The notes under the pieces are model-generated. The model did not search any database and was not told the DNA's origin. It saw nothing but the letters and a program-made list of their open reading frames with translations. A program made the position numbers and the translations under genes. From NCBI GenBank assembly GCA_964564735.1, contig CAZMCH010000013.1, positions 3,751-67,750 of the forward strand: a stretch of 64,000 bases of DNA, in the 5' to 3' direction. Source of the stretch: CAZMCH01 sp964564735. Lineage in GTDB: Bacteria; Poribacteria; DTPJ01. Positions within the stretch are counted from its first letter, which is position 1. Each line of letters opens with the position of its first letter. Positions 24,721 to 33,396 of this stretch are shown one piece after another.

Positions 24721-25845
24721 ATGCCCAAATTACCTGTTTTTAATCGTCAAACAATATATGTTGGACAGCCAAGCGAAAGAACAAGCTGTGTCGTTGGTGA
24801 TATAAATAATGATGGTGTTCCTGAGATAATTATTGCATCTCGTGAACCACAAAGAGAAATTTACTGGATCGGAAGGACACCGGAAGGCAAATGGGAATCA
24901 CATATCATTGACAACACTTTTGATCGTGTTGAGGCTGGTGGCGATCTTGGTGATGTTGATGGAGATGGCGATCTCGATCTTGTAGCTGGTGGAGATTGGA
25001 AAGGAAATATAATCTATTGGTGGGAATGTCCCGATGACCCAACTCATATATGGACTCATAGAGAAATATTCCGTATGCCAAAAACCCAAAGCCATGATCA
25101 GATGATCGCTGATGTTGATGGTGACGGTATACCAGAGGTGTATTTCTGGAATCAAGGTTCAGCGACCATATTTTATGCCCTGATTCCAGACAATCCCAGA
25201 ATATCACCATGGACGCATGTTTATCCAATTTTTACTGGTGTAAAAGAAGAAGGCTTATGCTATGCAGATGTTGATCTTGATGGCAGACTTGAGCTAATCG
25301 CTGGTCTATCTTGGTATCGTCCACCGAAAAGCCCTAGTGGAAATTGGGAACGGCACGAATTTGCCAAAGGTTATGTTTCGCCTAAGTCTGTCGTTGCGGA
25401 TTTTGATGGTGATGGCAAGCCAGAGATCGTTATTTCAGAAGGTGATGCAAGTCTAAATGGCAGAGAATTTGGACGTGTCGTAATGTTTAAGTCAGGCGAC
25501 GACCCTGAAAAACTATGGGAAGCGCATATTTTGCATGATAAACTGATGGAGCCACATTCCTTACAGGTTGCGGATTTTGATGGTGATGGCAGACCTGATT
25601 TGTTTGTTGGTGAGATGGGAAGCCCAAACGGAGATCATCCACATCCACCAACTCAAAGAATACTTTTGAGTCGTGGTGATAAAATGGAAGAGCATATTAT
25701 TGATGAAGGTGTTGGCACTCACGAAGCCAAAGTAATAGTCATTGATGGTAAGGTTGGGATTGCTGGTAAACCCTATCGCAATTTGAAAAGCGAAGCACCA
25801 AGAGGACCAGAAGTCGATGGCGTGCATATTTGGTTACCAGAATAA
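24721..25845 (+). CDS. FG-GAP/VCBS beta-propeller protein without signal peptide
   Basis: A 374-residue protein made of about six FG-GAP/VCBS-type blades. The Ca-binding loops are evident: D-I-N-N-D-G-V-P-E, D-V-D-G-D-G-D-L-D, D-V-D-G-D-G-I-P-E, D-V-D-L-D-G-R-L-E, D-F-D-G-D-G-K-P-E and D-F-D-G-D-G-R-P-D. Such propellers usually stand outside the cell and bind sugars or proteins, yet no signal peptide is present: the ATG leads straight into the first blade. A strong site (GGGAGATATT) fixes this start. It lies between the cupin and VOC genes in one operon. It may be a cytosolic or non-classically located sugar-binding protein. Confidence 0.75.
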   Translation: MPKLPVFNRQTIYVGQPSERTSCVVGDINNDGVPEIIIASREPQREIYWIGRTPEGKWESHIIDNTFDRVEAGGDLGDVDGDGDLDLVAGGDWKGNIIYWWECPDDPTHIWTHREIFRMPKTQSHDQMIADVDGDGIPEVYFWNQGSATIFYALIPDNPRISPWTHVYPIFTGVKEEGLCYADVDLDGRLELIAGLSWYRPPKSPSGNWERHEFAKGYVSPKSVVADFDGDGKPEIVISEGDASLNGREFGRVVMFKSGDDPEKLWEAHILHDKLMEPHSLQVADFDGDGRPDLFVGEMGSPNGDHPHPPTQRILLSRGDKMEEHIIDEGVGTHEAKVIVIDGKVGIAGKPYRNLKSEAPRGPEVDGVHIWLPE

Positions 25846-25857
25846 AAGGAGAAAGAT

Positions 25858-26235
25858 ATGGAGATCTGGAAAATTGCATTATTGGTTGATGATATGAATG
25901 AAGCTGAAGAATTATATGTTAATAAATTAGGATTAAAACTAATTGAAAGGCTTCCACTTGGTGATGCTGGAGAAGCATTATTCCTTGATGCAGGAAATGT
26001 CAATCTTGAACTGATACCTGTAAAGGCTTTTGAAGGTGCTGGAAGATTGGCTATTCCCGGTGTTCATCATCTATCATTCAAAGCCGATAATGTTGAGGAG
26101 AAAACAGAGGAACTTAAGGCAAAAGGTATTAAATTTATTAAAGAACCTTTTGAGGCACTGCCGGGCATGACACTAGCGTTTTTTGACGGAACAAACGGCG
26201 TAAATCTCCAGTTATTTAACTGGAAACGGGAATAA
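25858..26235 (+). CDS. VOC-family (glyoxalase-fold) protein
   Basis: A 125-residue single VOC module (two beta-alpha-beta-beta-beta units). The opening K-I-A-L-L-V-D-D-M-N-E-A-E-E-L-Y, the central G-V-H-H-L-S-F-K-A-D-N-V and the closing G-V-N-L-Q-L-F are typical of methylmalonyl-CoA epimerase- or glyoxalase-like members. Metal ligands could be H in V-H-H and E in N-L-E-L-I. It is the last gene of the cupin-propeller-VOC operon, 12 bp after the propeller gene. The reaction cannot be named; epimerisation or isomerisation of a small oxo compound would fit the sugar-processing context. Confidence 0.75.
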   Translation: MEIWKIALLVDDMNEAEELYVNKLGLKLIERLPLGDAGEALFLDAGNVNLELIPVKAFEGAGRLAIPGVHHLSFKADNVEEKTEELKAKGIKFIKEPFEALPGMTLAFFDGTNGVNLQLFNWKRE

Positions 26236-26245
26236 TCTTGAAACT

Positions 26246-26608
26246 ATGTCAGAGATAACGTTACAATCAATCAGAGAACGCAAAGAAAAAAGATGCCAAT
26301 TGCTAAAAGATGAACTTGGACGAATATCAGAGCATTTAAAATCTATGGGTGCGCTCAAGATAATTGTCTTCGGTTCTTATGCGGAAGATAATGTCAGAAG
26401 CAATAGCGATCTTGATATTATCGCTATTATGCCATCACAGATGAGCGGAAAAAAATGGATGCTCAAAGTATATGATGAAATAGACAGAAATGTTGATTGT
26501 GATATTTTGTGCTACACATCAGAGGAATTTGAGAACCTTATCCCAATAAGTGGGTTTGTAAGACATGCAATTGAAACTGGAAAGGTAATTTATGAGAAGG
26601 GATCCTAA
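26246..26608 (+). CDS. MNT-type minimal nucleotidyltransferase
   Basis: A 120-residue protein of the DNA polymerase beta-like minimal nucleotidyltransferase family. The active site is intact as G-S-x10-D-x-D (GSYAEDNVRSNSDLD), followed by a conserved V-D-C-D-I-L strand that supplies the third acid. Members pair with HEPN proteins. In the characterised HepT/MntA modules the MNT protein is the antitoxin and adds AMP to the HEPN RNase. Its last 17 bp overlap the HEPN gene, so the two are translationally coupled. An extra N-terminal basic helix of about 30 residues precedes the domain. Confidence 0.85.
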   Translation: MSEITLQSIRERKEKRCQLLKDELGRISEHLKSMGALKIIVFGSYAEDNVRSNSDLDIIAIMPSQMSGKKWMLKVYDEIDRNVDCDILCYTSEEFENLIPISGFVRHAIETGKVIYEKGS

Positions 26609-27002
26609 AAGAGAAGCTTTAAGATGGTTAGCACAAGCGGAAAGAGAGTTAAAGGATGCAATTAATGTGATGAAAACGGAGAGTTATTATCTCACATTAT
26701 TTCTTTGCCAGCAGAGCGCAGAAAAAGCTTTGAAGGGATTTATATACATGAATGAAGAAGAACCAATAATGACCCATTCTGTATCGTCTTTAATAAAGAT
26801 AGCGACTGGATTAGATAAAGATTTCGTTTCAGTCAGAGAAGCCAAAAGACTTGATGATTATTATATCCTTACTCGTTACCCTAATGGTGTTCCAGAGGAA
26901 GCTCCCGCAGAATATTATGATGATCCAAAAGAGGCAGAAAAAGCAATTGAGATGGCAAAAAACATAGTAAATTTGGTCAAAATGAAAATAGAATCACAAT
27001 AA
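26592..27002 (+). CDS. HEPN-domain protein, partner of the MNT protein
   Basis: A 136-residue all-helical HEPN-domain protein of the PF05168 (sacsin-like) type: A-x-R-W-L-A-Q-A-E-R-E-L at the start, Y-L-T-L-F-L-C-Q-Q-S-A-E-K-A-L-K-G-F in the middle, T-H-S-V-S-S-L, and D-D-Y-Y-I-L-T-R-Y-P-N near the end. The Rx4-6H RNase motif of the HepT toxin type is not evident: the R-Y-P region lacks the following histidine. Toxicity through RNA cleavage is therefore unproven, and a nucleotide-binding role is possible. It overlaps the MNT gene and lies 24 bp ahead of a Ski2-like RNA helicase gene. Confidence 0.85.
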   Translation: MRRDPKREALRWLAQAERELKDAINVMKTESYYLTLFLCQQSAEKALKGFIYMNEEEPIMTHSVSSLIKIATGLDKDFVSVREAKRLDDYYILTRYPNGVPEEAPAEYYDDPKEAEKAIEMAKNIVNLVKMKIESQ

Positions 27003-27026
27003 ATAGGAGAAAACTTAATATTATTC

Positions 27027-29375
27027 ATGTTATATAAACAATACAAATTAGACAGGTTTCAAGAAGAAGCCATACAATCAATAGAAAGAGGACATTCCGT
27101 AATCGTAGCGGCGCCGACAGGAGCCGGCAAAACACTTATTGCAGAATATGCACTAGAAAAGCATCTAACAAGCGGAAAACAGATCATATATACTGCGCCA
27201 ATAAAAGCGCTTAGTAACCAGAAATACAGGGATTTTAGTAAAGATTATGAAGATCAAATAGGCATTATCACTGGTGATGTAGTAATAAATGATAATGCTC
27301 CCGTTCTTATAATGACTACTGAAATATTGCGGAATATTATCTTTGACGATATTAGCCGTTTAGATCATGTCAATTATGTTATATTCGATGAGATTCATTA
27401 TATAGATGATTTTGAGAGAGGGACTGTTTGGGAAGAATGTATAATATTTGCGCCACAGCATATAAACTTTATCTGCCTTAGTGCAACAATTCCAAACTTG
27501 CGTGAGTTCACCAGTTGGATGCAAAGCGTTCGTCATAATAAAATTGATATGGTCATTGAAACGCATCGTCCTGTCCCATTAGAGCATAGGCTTTATTTTC
27601 ATGGACGTGGACTAGGCTGGTTAGATGAATTAAAATCTATTCAGGGAAATCTTGATCCTGTTACCAGTAAGAGAAATAGAAAAGCAGGCAAAATACAGAA
27701 CTATGAAACTCAGGTTGAGGTTCAGGTTGCCGATCCGCAAGAAATCGGAATTACTGAGATAAATGGTATTGATATTATTGAGCATCTACAAATAAATGAT
27801 CAACTTCCTTGTCTTTATTTTTCGTTTAGCAGAAAAAGCTGTGAGGAAAACGCCCTTCATAATCTTGACAGGAATTTACTTACACCTTACGAAAGTGATT
27901 TAATACTAAATGAATATGATCAACTATGCGACAAATATGGCATAAAAAGCGATATTAATGCTTTGCAACTGAGAAAATTGATAAGTCATGGTGTTGCATA
28001 TCATCATGCTGGTATGTTACCTACATTAAAAGAGGTAGTTGAAAGATTATTTACGCTTGGATTGATCAAATTGCTTTTCACGACAGAAACTTTTGCTCTT
28101 GGTATAAATATGCCAGCGTGTTCTGTTGTCTTTGGGAACTTGGCTAAGTATGACGGTGTTCAGTTTAGGTATCTCAAAGCAAGAGAATATCATCAGATGG
28201 CAGGCAGAGCAGGCAGACGAGGTATTGACCCTATTGGATATGTATATGCTCATGTTGACATTGAATATGATAATTATCAAGACGTAAAGCGTGTCGTTTC
28301 GGGTGATATAGAAAAGATAGAAAGTCAGTTTAATCTTTCATATAGCAGTATCCTTAATTTATATGAAAAATATGGTGAACGTATATATGATGTCTGCGAA
28401 AAGAGTCTTGGCAATTATCAGAGCATAAAAACTTTGAGAGGAATAAATCACTCATTAGAGCAAATTCAAGAGCAAAAACAGAGAATTGATGATTTGATTT
28501 GCATACAAGATGGCAATATAAATAGGATATGGGAATATAAGAATCTTGAAAATAAACTAAGGGAAGAAGAACAGCTTTTAAGTGAACAAAAAACATTAGG
28601 AAAGAATAATAAGAAGAAACGGAAAAAAATCGGTAAGATTAGCAAGAGAGCAAATAACATTATCTCAATGATAAAATCCTCAAAATGTCATAAATGCAAG
28701 AATCTTAAGAAATGTCTATTGACAGCTAAGAAAACTAGCGACTATGATGAAAGAATAATTGAGCTTTCGGAAAGAAAAAAATTTATAGAAGAATTTCAAA
28801 AAAATCAAATAAAAAATAGGCTTGACTTATTAACAGAAATGGGTTATAAAGATCACAAAGGGTTATTACCAAGAGGCGTAATTGCTTCACAGATATATGG
28901 TTATGAAATTCAGGTAACAGAATTATTCTTTGAAGGATATTTTCATCGCCTTGATCCAGATTGGATAAATGTTTTAATAACAGCAATAGTCTTTGAATCA
29001 AAGCGTGATTGCTGGTATAAAATGATGGATAAAAGCATTATTAGTCCAATAATTTCGGACCCGATTCGGAAAGTAAAAAAGATAATTGAGATAGAAAATG
29101 AATTTGGTATTCAACCGAATCTCAAAGAGCTTGATACAAAACTCAGCTTTGCTACTTATGAATGGAGTCGAGGGTGTAGTTTTGACGAACTCAGTAATTA
29201 TACAGACACTCCTCCCGGCGATTTAGTGCGTTATTTTCGGTTAGCAAGTGATTTGTTGAGGCAAATGAAGAGAGTTGTGTCCGTAGATGACCTTTTATAT
29301 TACAAGATAAATGACTGTATATCAAGGATTAATCGGGACGTAGTAGATGCGGAAAAGCAACTTCGCGCAGGCTAA
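27027..29375 (+). CDS. Ski2/Mtr4-like DEIH-box RNA helicase
   Basis: A 782-residue superfamily-2 helicase of the Ski2/Mtr4/HelY class. Motifs in order: Q-x-x-A-I, Walker A A-P-T-G-A-G-K-T, T-A-P-I-K-A-L-S-N-Q-K, D-E-I-H, S-A-T-I-P-N, then domain 2 with A-L-G-I-N-M-P-A and Q-M-A-G-R-A-G-R-R-G. The C-terminal half has the DSHCT-like helical region. In the middle a basic insert carries C-H-K-C-x5-C (about residues 553-562), a possible zinc or iron-sulfur site. Relatives unwind structured RNA for decay or ribosome assembly. The gene follows the HEPN/MNT pair at 24 bp and precedes the V-ATPase cluster by 15 bp. Confidence 0.88.
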   Translation: MLYKQYKLDRFQEEAIQSIERGHSVIVAAPTGAGKTLIAEYALEKHLTSGKQIIYTAPIKALSNQKYRDFSKDYEDQIGIITGDVVINDNAPVLIMTTEILRNIIFDDISRLDHVNYVIFDEIHYIDDFERGTVWEECIIFAPQHINFICLSATIPNLREFTSWMQSVRHNKIDMVIETHRPVPLEHRLYFHGRGLGWLDELKSIQGNLDPVTSKRNRKAGKIQNYETQVEVQVADPQEIGITEINGIDIIEHLQINDQLPCLYFSFSRKSCEENALHNLDRNLLTPYESDLILNEYDQLCDKYGIKSDINALQLRKLISHGVAYHHAGMLPTLKEVVERLFTLGLIKLLFTTETFALGINMPACSVVFGNLAKYDGVQFRYLKAREYHQMAGRAGRRGIDPIGYVYAHVDIEYDNYQDVKRVVSGDIEKIESQFNLSYSSILNLYEKYGERIYDVCEKSLGNYQSIKTLRGINHSLEQIQEQKQRIDDLICIQDGNINRIWEYKNLENKLREEEQLLSEQKTLGKNNKKKRKKIGKISKRANNIISMIKSSKCHKCKNLKKCLLTAKKTSDYDERIIELSERKKFIEEFQKNQIKNRLDLLTEMGYKDHKGLLPRGVIASQIYGYEIQVTELFFEGYFHRLDPDWINVLITAIVFESKRDCWYKMMDKSIISPIISDPIRKVKKIIEIENEFGIQPNLKELDTKLSFATYEWSRGCSFDELSNYTDTPPGDLVRYFRLASDLLRQMKRVVSVDDLLYYKINDCISRINRDVVDAEKQLRAG

Positions 29376-29390
29376 TCCAAGGAGTTCCAA

Positions 29391-29591
29391 ATGGATGCCT
29401 TTGCACAGGTAGTTCTAGTTATATTTATTCTAATTCGAGTATTTATCGCTGTAGGTCTTGTATATCTGATCTATTATGAAGTTCGTAAGATAAAGAGGAA
29501 AAGAAGGGAAATAGAAAGGATCGAAAAAGAAGATGGAAATGAGGATGGAAAGCACTCTGATGACTCTACTAGAAACAGAAACGAGAGCTAG
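29391..29591 (+). CDS. Small single-span membrane protein at the head of the V-ATPase cluster
   Basis: A 66-residue protein with one membrane helix (about 8-30) followed by a strongly charged helix K-I-K-R-K-R-R-E-I-E-R-I-E-K-E-D and a polar tail. AAGGAG lies 7 nt before the ATG. Its 3' end overlaps the coding start of subunit H by up to 59 bp in another frame. The overlap suggests coupled translation and a tie to the ATPase, for instance as an assembly factor, but I recognise no family. Confidence 0.6.
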   Translation: MDAFAQVVLVIFILIRVFIAVGLVYLIYYEVRKIKRKRREIERIEKEDGNEDGKHSDDSTRNRNES

Positions 29592-29859
29592 AGAGATCAT
29601 CGAGAAAGCTGAACGAGAAGCAAGAGAAATCAGAGAGCGCACGAAAAAAGAATCCCAGCAAATAATAAGCGATGCTAGAAATAGAGAAGGACAATTGACA
29701 GAAAGAATCTTAAATGAATCAAAAGATAATATGGAATCTTTGCGTCAAGAGATATTTAATAAAGTAGAAAAAGAAATTCAACATTGGGAAGAACTTTTCG
29801 AGAAAAACAAAGATAAAGCAATTAATTTTGTTATAGAAAGCATTACTTCGAAAAAATAG
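29533..29859 (+). CDS. V/A-type ATPase subunit H (G), peripheral stalk
   Basis: A coiled-coil protein of 108 residues with the pattern of the A/V-ATPase H (or G) stalk subunit: E-x-R-A-R-E-I-I-E-K-A-E-R-E-A-R-E-I-R-E-R, then repeated charged heptads with Q-I-I-S-D-A-R. H pairs with subunit E to form the peripheral stalks that hold A3B3 against subunit I. The start is uncertain. In-frame ATGs lie at 29533, 29545 and 29560, and the last has the better-spaced GGAAAG site. Overlap with the preceding small gene and a 14-bp gap to subunit C mark it as part of the operon. Confidence 0.75.
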   Translation: MEMRMESTLMTLLETETRAREIIEKAEREAREIRERTKKESQQIISDARNREGQLTERILNESKDNMESLRQEIFNKVEKEIQHWEELFEKNKDKAINFVIESITSKK

Positions 29860-29873
29860 AAGAAGCATATAAT

Positions 29874-30914
29874 ATGATTACATACTCAGCCCCATATGCA
29901 AGAATGCGAGCCTTGAAGGGAAATCTATTGACAAGAATCCAGATGGAGTCCCTTTTGCAAGCATCCGATTTACAATCCATCATAGCAATTCTTAGTCAAA
30001 CAGACTATAATGATCAAATCCAAAATCTCACCACGTCATCTCAGATAGAACATGGACTTAAACAGAATCTTATATTATCTTATACTAAAATACTTAATTT
30101 TATGAGAGGCAAGTCTTCTCGATTTATTATAGATTCGCTTGGTCGTTTTGAATTGATAAACACAAAATCAATTATTAGATCTATTATTAGAGGCGAAAGG
30201 ATAGAAGATAGGTCTTTATCTGTTTTTTCTCTTGGAAAATATCATTTGCTTCCAATAAAAGAACTAATCGTAGCAAAGGACCTTAGAACTTTTGTTGAGC
30301 TTATGCGCAATACCTTTTTTGCCAATGCTCTTGAGATAGGATTTCAACGATATGAATCAGAATCAAATCTAATGTCTCTTGAAATTGCCCTTGATTTAGG
30401 TTATTATGCTAGATTGCATGAATCATTTGAATCACTTGGTTTATTTGATAAAAGCAGAGCAGGAAAGTTGATGGGCATCCATTTTGATATGATAAATATA
30501 ACATGGATGTTAAGATTCAAAGAAAATTATGGTTTATCGTCAGAACAGATATTTCAATATCTCTTACCCTATGGATGGCGTGTTCAACCGCCAGTATTCT
30601 GGAAAATACTTGGCAGTGATGATATTCTTAGCGCATTAAGAGAACGCTATATGCGCCCTTATGACAAGGTTTTATCTTCAGTATCACCAGTTGATGGTAA
30701 TCTTATTTTAGGCACAGAGATAGCATTATTAAGGTTTTTTTATGAACAGAGCATACTTGCTCTTAGAGGCTTTCCCTTACAGATAGCTTCTCTTGTTGGT
30801 TTCTTCATCATGAAGGAAATGGAGATCAGGGATATAATGACTATCCTTGATGGTAAAATACTTAATCTTTCACAAGAACGTATTCGACCGCATCTTATTA
30901 CAATTAAAGGTTAA
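29874..30914 (+). CDS. V/A-type ATPase subunit C (d)
   Basis: The central-stalk/rotor-cap subunit (AC39 family) that links subunits D/F to the membrane c-ring. The 346-residue, largely helical protein begins Y-A-P-Y-A-R-M-R-A-L-K-G as in bacterial and archaeal C subunits. It has three similar helical units and conserved aromatic clusters (W-R-x-Q-P-P, F-F-Y-E-Q). No membrane segment. It sits between H and I. Confidence 0.85.
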   Translation: MITYSAPYARMRALKGNLLTRIQMESLLQASDLQSIIAILSQTDYNDQIQNLTTSSQIEHGLKQNLILSYTKILNFMRGKSSRFIIDSLGRFELINTKSIIRSIIRGERIEDRSLSVFSLGKYHLLPIKELIVAKDLRTFVELMRNTFFANALEIGFQRYESESNLMSLEIALDLGYYARLHESFESLGLFDKSRAGKLMGIHFDMINITWMLRFKENYGLSSEQIFQYLLPYGWRVQPPVFWKILGSDDILSALRERYMRPYDKVLSSVSPVDGNLILGTEIALLRFFYEQSILALRGFPLQIASLVGFFIMKEMEIRDIMTILDGKILNLSQERIRPHLITIKG

Positions 30915-30932
30915 AAATTATAGGTTTTAGAT

Positions 30933-32930
30933 ATGTTTAAACCAGAAAAAATGAGTTTTGTTAATATATCGGTGTTAAATGAAAATTTGACAAAAGTCTT
31001 GGATTGTATAGCAAAACTAGGTATAATGCACATAGTTGATAAATCGGAACTTCCATCAACTTCTGGTATGTTAAAGGATGTCGATATTCAACCGATAAAA
31101 GATAAACTGTCTGAACTTAGTAATCGTATTGACGTTGTATTAAATGCAATGTCTGTCGATATAAAATATTTACCATCTTTGGATAAAGATGCGCAAGAGC
31201 GCGTTGAGATCAATCCTTTTAATATTGTCGAAAAGATTGAGAGTGATTTAATTCAAATAGAAGCAGATGTTGAGTCTATTATAAAAAGGGTGGAATCATT
31301 GAAAAATGAGATAGTTAAATTAAATAAAGATTCTGAAAAACTACATTCCCTTGAGGCTCATGGACTAGAATTGGATCACATCAGAAATATGAGATTTCTT
31401 CATTTTGCCTTTGGAGATATTCCGATTGGGCTTGATCATTATGGAAGATTGATGGAAAGTCTATCAAAAATACCATGTGTTGTAATGGCAGGAGATATTT
31501 TAGGGCATAGACAGCAAATTTTTGCATTTTCCTTGATCAAAGATAAAGATATTCTTGATAATGCACTTGAGGCTGCATATTTTAGCAAGATTGATATTCC
31601 AAAAGAATATGATGGTTCGGTTTCGGACATATTAGATAAAATAGAGTTAGAAATATGGACAAAAAGAGAAGAAATAGCAGAACTTGAGCTAGAATTAAAG
31701 GGTTTAAGACGAAAATGGCGTGAAAAACTGATACAATTGCGAACAAATGTAATTGTAAATCAAGCTGTTGCTCAATCCGTTGGAAGATTTGGTAAAACAG
31801 ATAGCTCATATTTCATAAGTGGTTGGGTTCCTTCAAAAGAATTGAAGAAACTAGATAAAGAACTTGGTAAAATGAATATGCGTGGATTGCTAATGACAGC
31901 AACGGATCCGATAACTGCTCAAGAATCCGAATATTTCAGACCAAAAGTTCCAACAAAACTTATACACCCCTTCTTTTTGCGACCTTTTACAGGTTTGGTT
32001 ATGACCTTTGATGTGCCAAGATATTCTGCAATAGATCCGACTGTTTTTGTTTCATTATCTTTCTTAGCGATGTTCGGAGTGATGTTTGCAGATGTTGGAC
32101 ATGGCAGTGTGCTAATGATTTTGGGCATATTAGGTGCTTTATTTCCATTTCAGCAATTAAAGTCTTTTAGGAATATGTTTGCTTTCTTGGCATGTTGTGG
32201 ATTTGCTTCGATAATTACAGGATTTTTATTTGGGAATCTATTTGGTAAAGAGGACATAATTAAGGCTTTATGGTTTTCGCTGGAACACATGGAACCCAGT
32301 CATGTTCAACGAATGCTTGCTCTTGGTGTGTATATCGGTATTGGTATGCTAAGTTTAGGTGTTTCCTTAAATATAGCGCAGTCATTTAGAAGAAAGGACA
32401 TTAAACAAGCTTTTTTTGGTCAATGGGGTATAACCAGCCTGATTGCATATTGGGTTGTTGTATATATGGTAATTACCAAAAGTGATTTTTCATGGAAAAT
32501 TATATTAATTTTGGTAGTTTTATTGGTTCCAATTATATTAAGAGAACCTGTATATAATTTGATAAAGAAAAAAGATCAGTATCATGGACACGGTGAAGAA
32601 GAGCATGGCGAGGGAATAATCGAATCTGGTTTTCAGGTTTATGAAATTGTTTTGGGTTATCTTGCCAATACTCTTTCATATATACGTGTCGCCGCTTTTG
32701 ATTTAAGCCATGCTGGTCTGATGATGGCGTCCTATGCACTTACAAAAGAAATGGGAGCAGGTGATAATATTTTCTTATCTCTGCCTAGCAATATTATGGC
32801 AAATGTATTTGTCATAGTGCTTGAAGGTCTTATTGTGGCAATTCAGTGCATGAGATTAGAGTATTATGAGTTCTTCTCAAAATTCTTTGCTGGCGAAGGA
32901 GTGGAGTATAAACCGCTTAAAATAAGCTAA
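30933..32930 (+). CDS. V/A-type ATPase subunit I (a)
   Basis: The stator membrane subunit that carries the two half-channels for the ion. Residues 1-340 form the soluble arm with long coiled coils; the rest (about 340-660) holds seven to eight membrane helices. The region F-A-D-V-G-H-G marks the start of the membrane domain. R-x-A-A-F-D-L-S-H-A-G-L, near the end, is the helix with the essential arginine (Y-I-R-V-A-A-F). The loop H-G-H-G-E-E-E-H-G-E-G is unusually rich in His and Glu. The 665-residue length is normal. Spacings of 18 and 16 bp to its neighbours show a single operon. Confidence 0.93.
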   Translation: MFKPEKMSFVNISVLNENLTKVLDCIAKLGIMHIVDKSELPSTSGMLKDVDIQPIKDKLSELSNRIDVVLNAMSVDIKYLPSLDKDAQERVEINPFNIVEKIESDLIQIEADVESIIKRVESLKNEIVKLNKDSEKLHSLEAHGLELDHIRNMRFLHFAFGDIPIGLDHYGRLMESLSKIPCVVMAGDILGHRQQIFAFSLIKDKDILDNALEAAYFSKIDIPKEYDGSVSDILDKIELEIWTKREEIAELELELKGLRRKWREKLIQLRTNVIVNQAVAQSVGRFGKTDSSYFISGWVPSKELKKLDKELGKMNMRGLLMTATDPITAQESEYFRPKVPTKLIHPFFLRPFTGLVMTFDVPRYSAIDPTVFVSLSFLAMFGVMFADVGHGSVLMILGILGALFPFQQLKSFRNMFAFLACCGFASIITGFLFGNLFGKEDIIKALWFSLEHMEPSHVQRMLALGVYIGIGMLSLGVSLNIAQSFRRKDIKQAFFGQWGITSLIAYWVVVYMVITKSDFSWKIILILVVLLVPIILREPVYNLIKKKDQYHGHGEEEHGEGIIESGFQVYEIVLGYLANTLSYIRVAAFDLSHAGLMMASYALTKEMGAGDNIFLSLPSNIMANVFVIVLEGLIVAIQCMRLEYYEFFSKFFAGEGVEYKPLKIS

Positions 32931-32946
32931 GGGAGGAAAAATCTTA

Positions 32947-33336
32947 ATGAGCAAACTAAGGGCAATTATTAAGCTGATGAAAACTGGTAATGTTGCGATT
33001 TTCACGCTTGCGATGCTATTGGGAATAATGGCATTGCTTTGGTTCACTTTGGATCTAGGCATAAGCAAAGCTATGGCACAAGAAACTGCGGTTCAACATG
33101 GAACAGCTACAACAGAAAAATCTTACGCTGCATTGGGACTTATAGCAGCAGCATTGTCAACAGGTCTTTCTGCAGTCGCAGCAGGTATTGCTGTTGCAAT
33201 AGTCGGATCTGCAGCTATGGGTGCCGTAGCTGAACGTCCAGAAGTTATGGGTAGGTCAATTATTTTCGTTGGATTGGCAGAAGGTATTGCAATCTATGGA
33301 CTTATTATCAGTATAATGATTCTTGGAAAAATTTAA
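32947..33336 (+). CDS. V/A-type ATPase subunit K (c), with N-terminal signal segment
   Basis: The rotor-ring proteolipid. The functional part (about residues 57-129) is one two-helix hairpin with the polar loop A-V-A-E-R-P-E and the ion-binding glutamate in L-A-E-G-I-A-I-Y-G on helix 2. It is preceded by about 55 extra residues: a basic start, one hydrophobic stretch and K-A-M-A-Q-E, which looks like a signal peptidase site. Helix 1 has no glutamine and the residue after the glutamate is glycine, not serine. The residues expected at a Na+ site are thus not obvious, which would favour H+. The processed protein would be about 8 kDa, unlike the duplicated 16-kDa eukaryotic form. Confidence 0.9.
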   Translation: MSKLRAIIKLMKTGNVAIFTLAMLLGIMALLWFTLDLGISKAMAQETAVQHGTATTEKSYAALGLIAAALSTGLSAVAAGIAVAIVGSAAMGAVAERPEVMGRSIIFVGLAEGIAIYGLIISIMILGKI

Positions 33337-33396
33337 TAAAATAATTCCAATTTTTTATAATTATATTAAGTCTTTCAAACATAATGGCTTTTTCAA

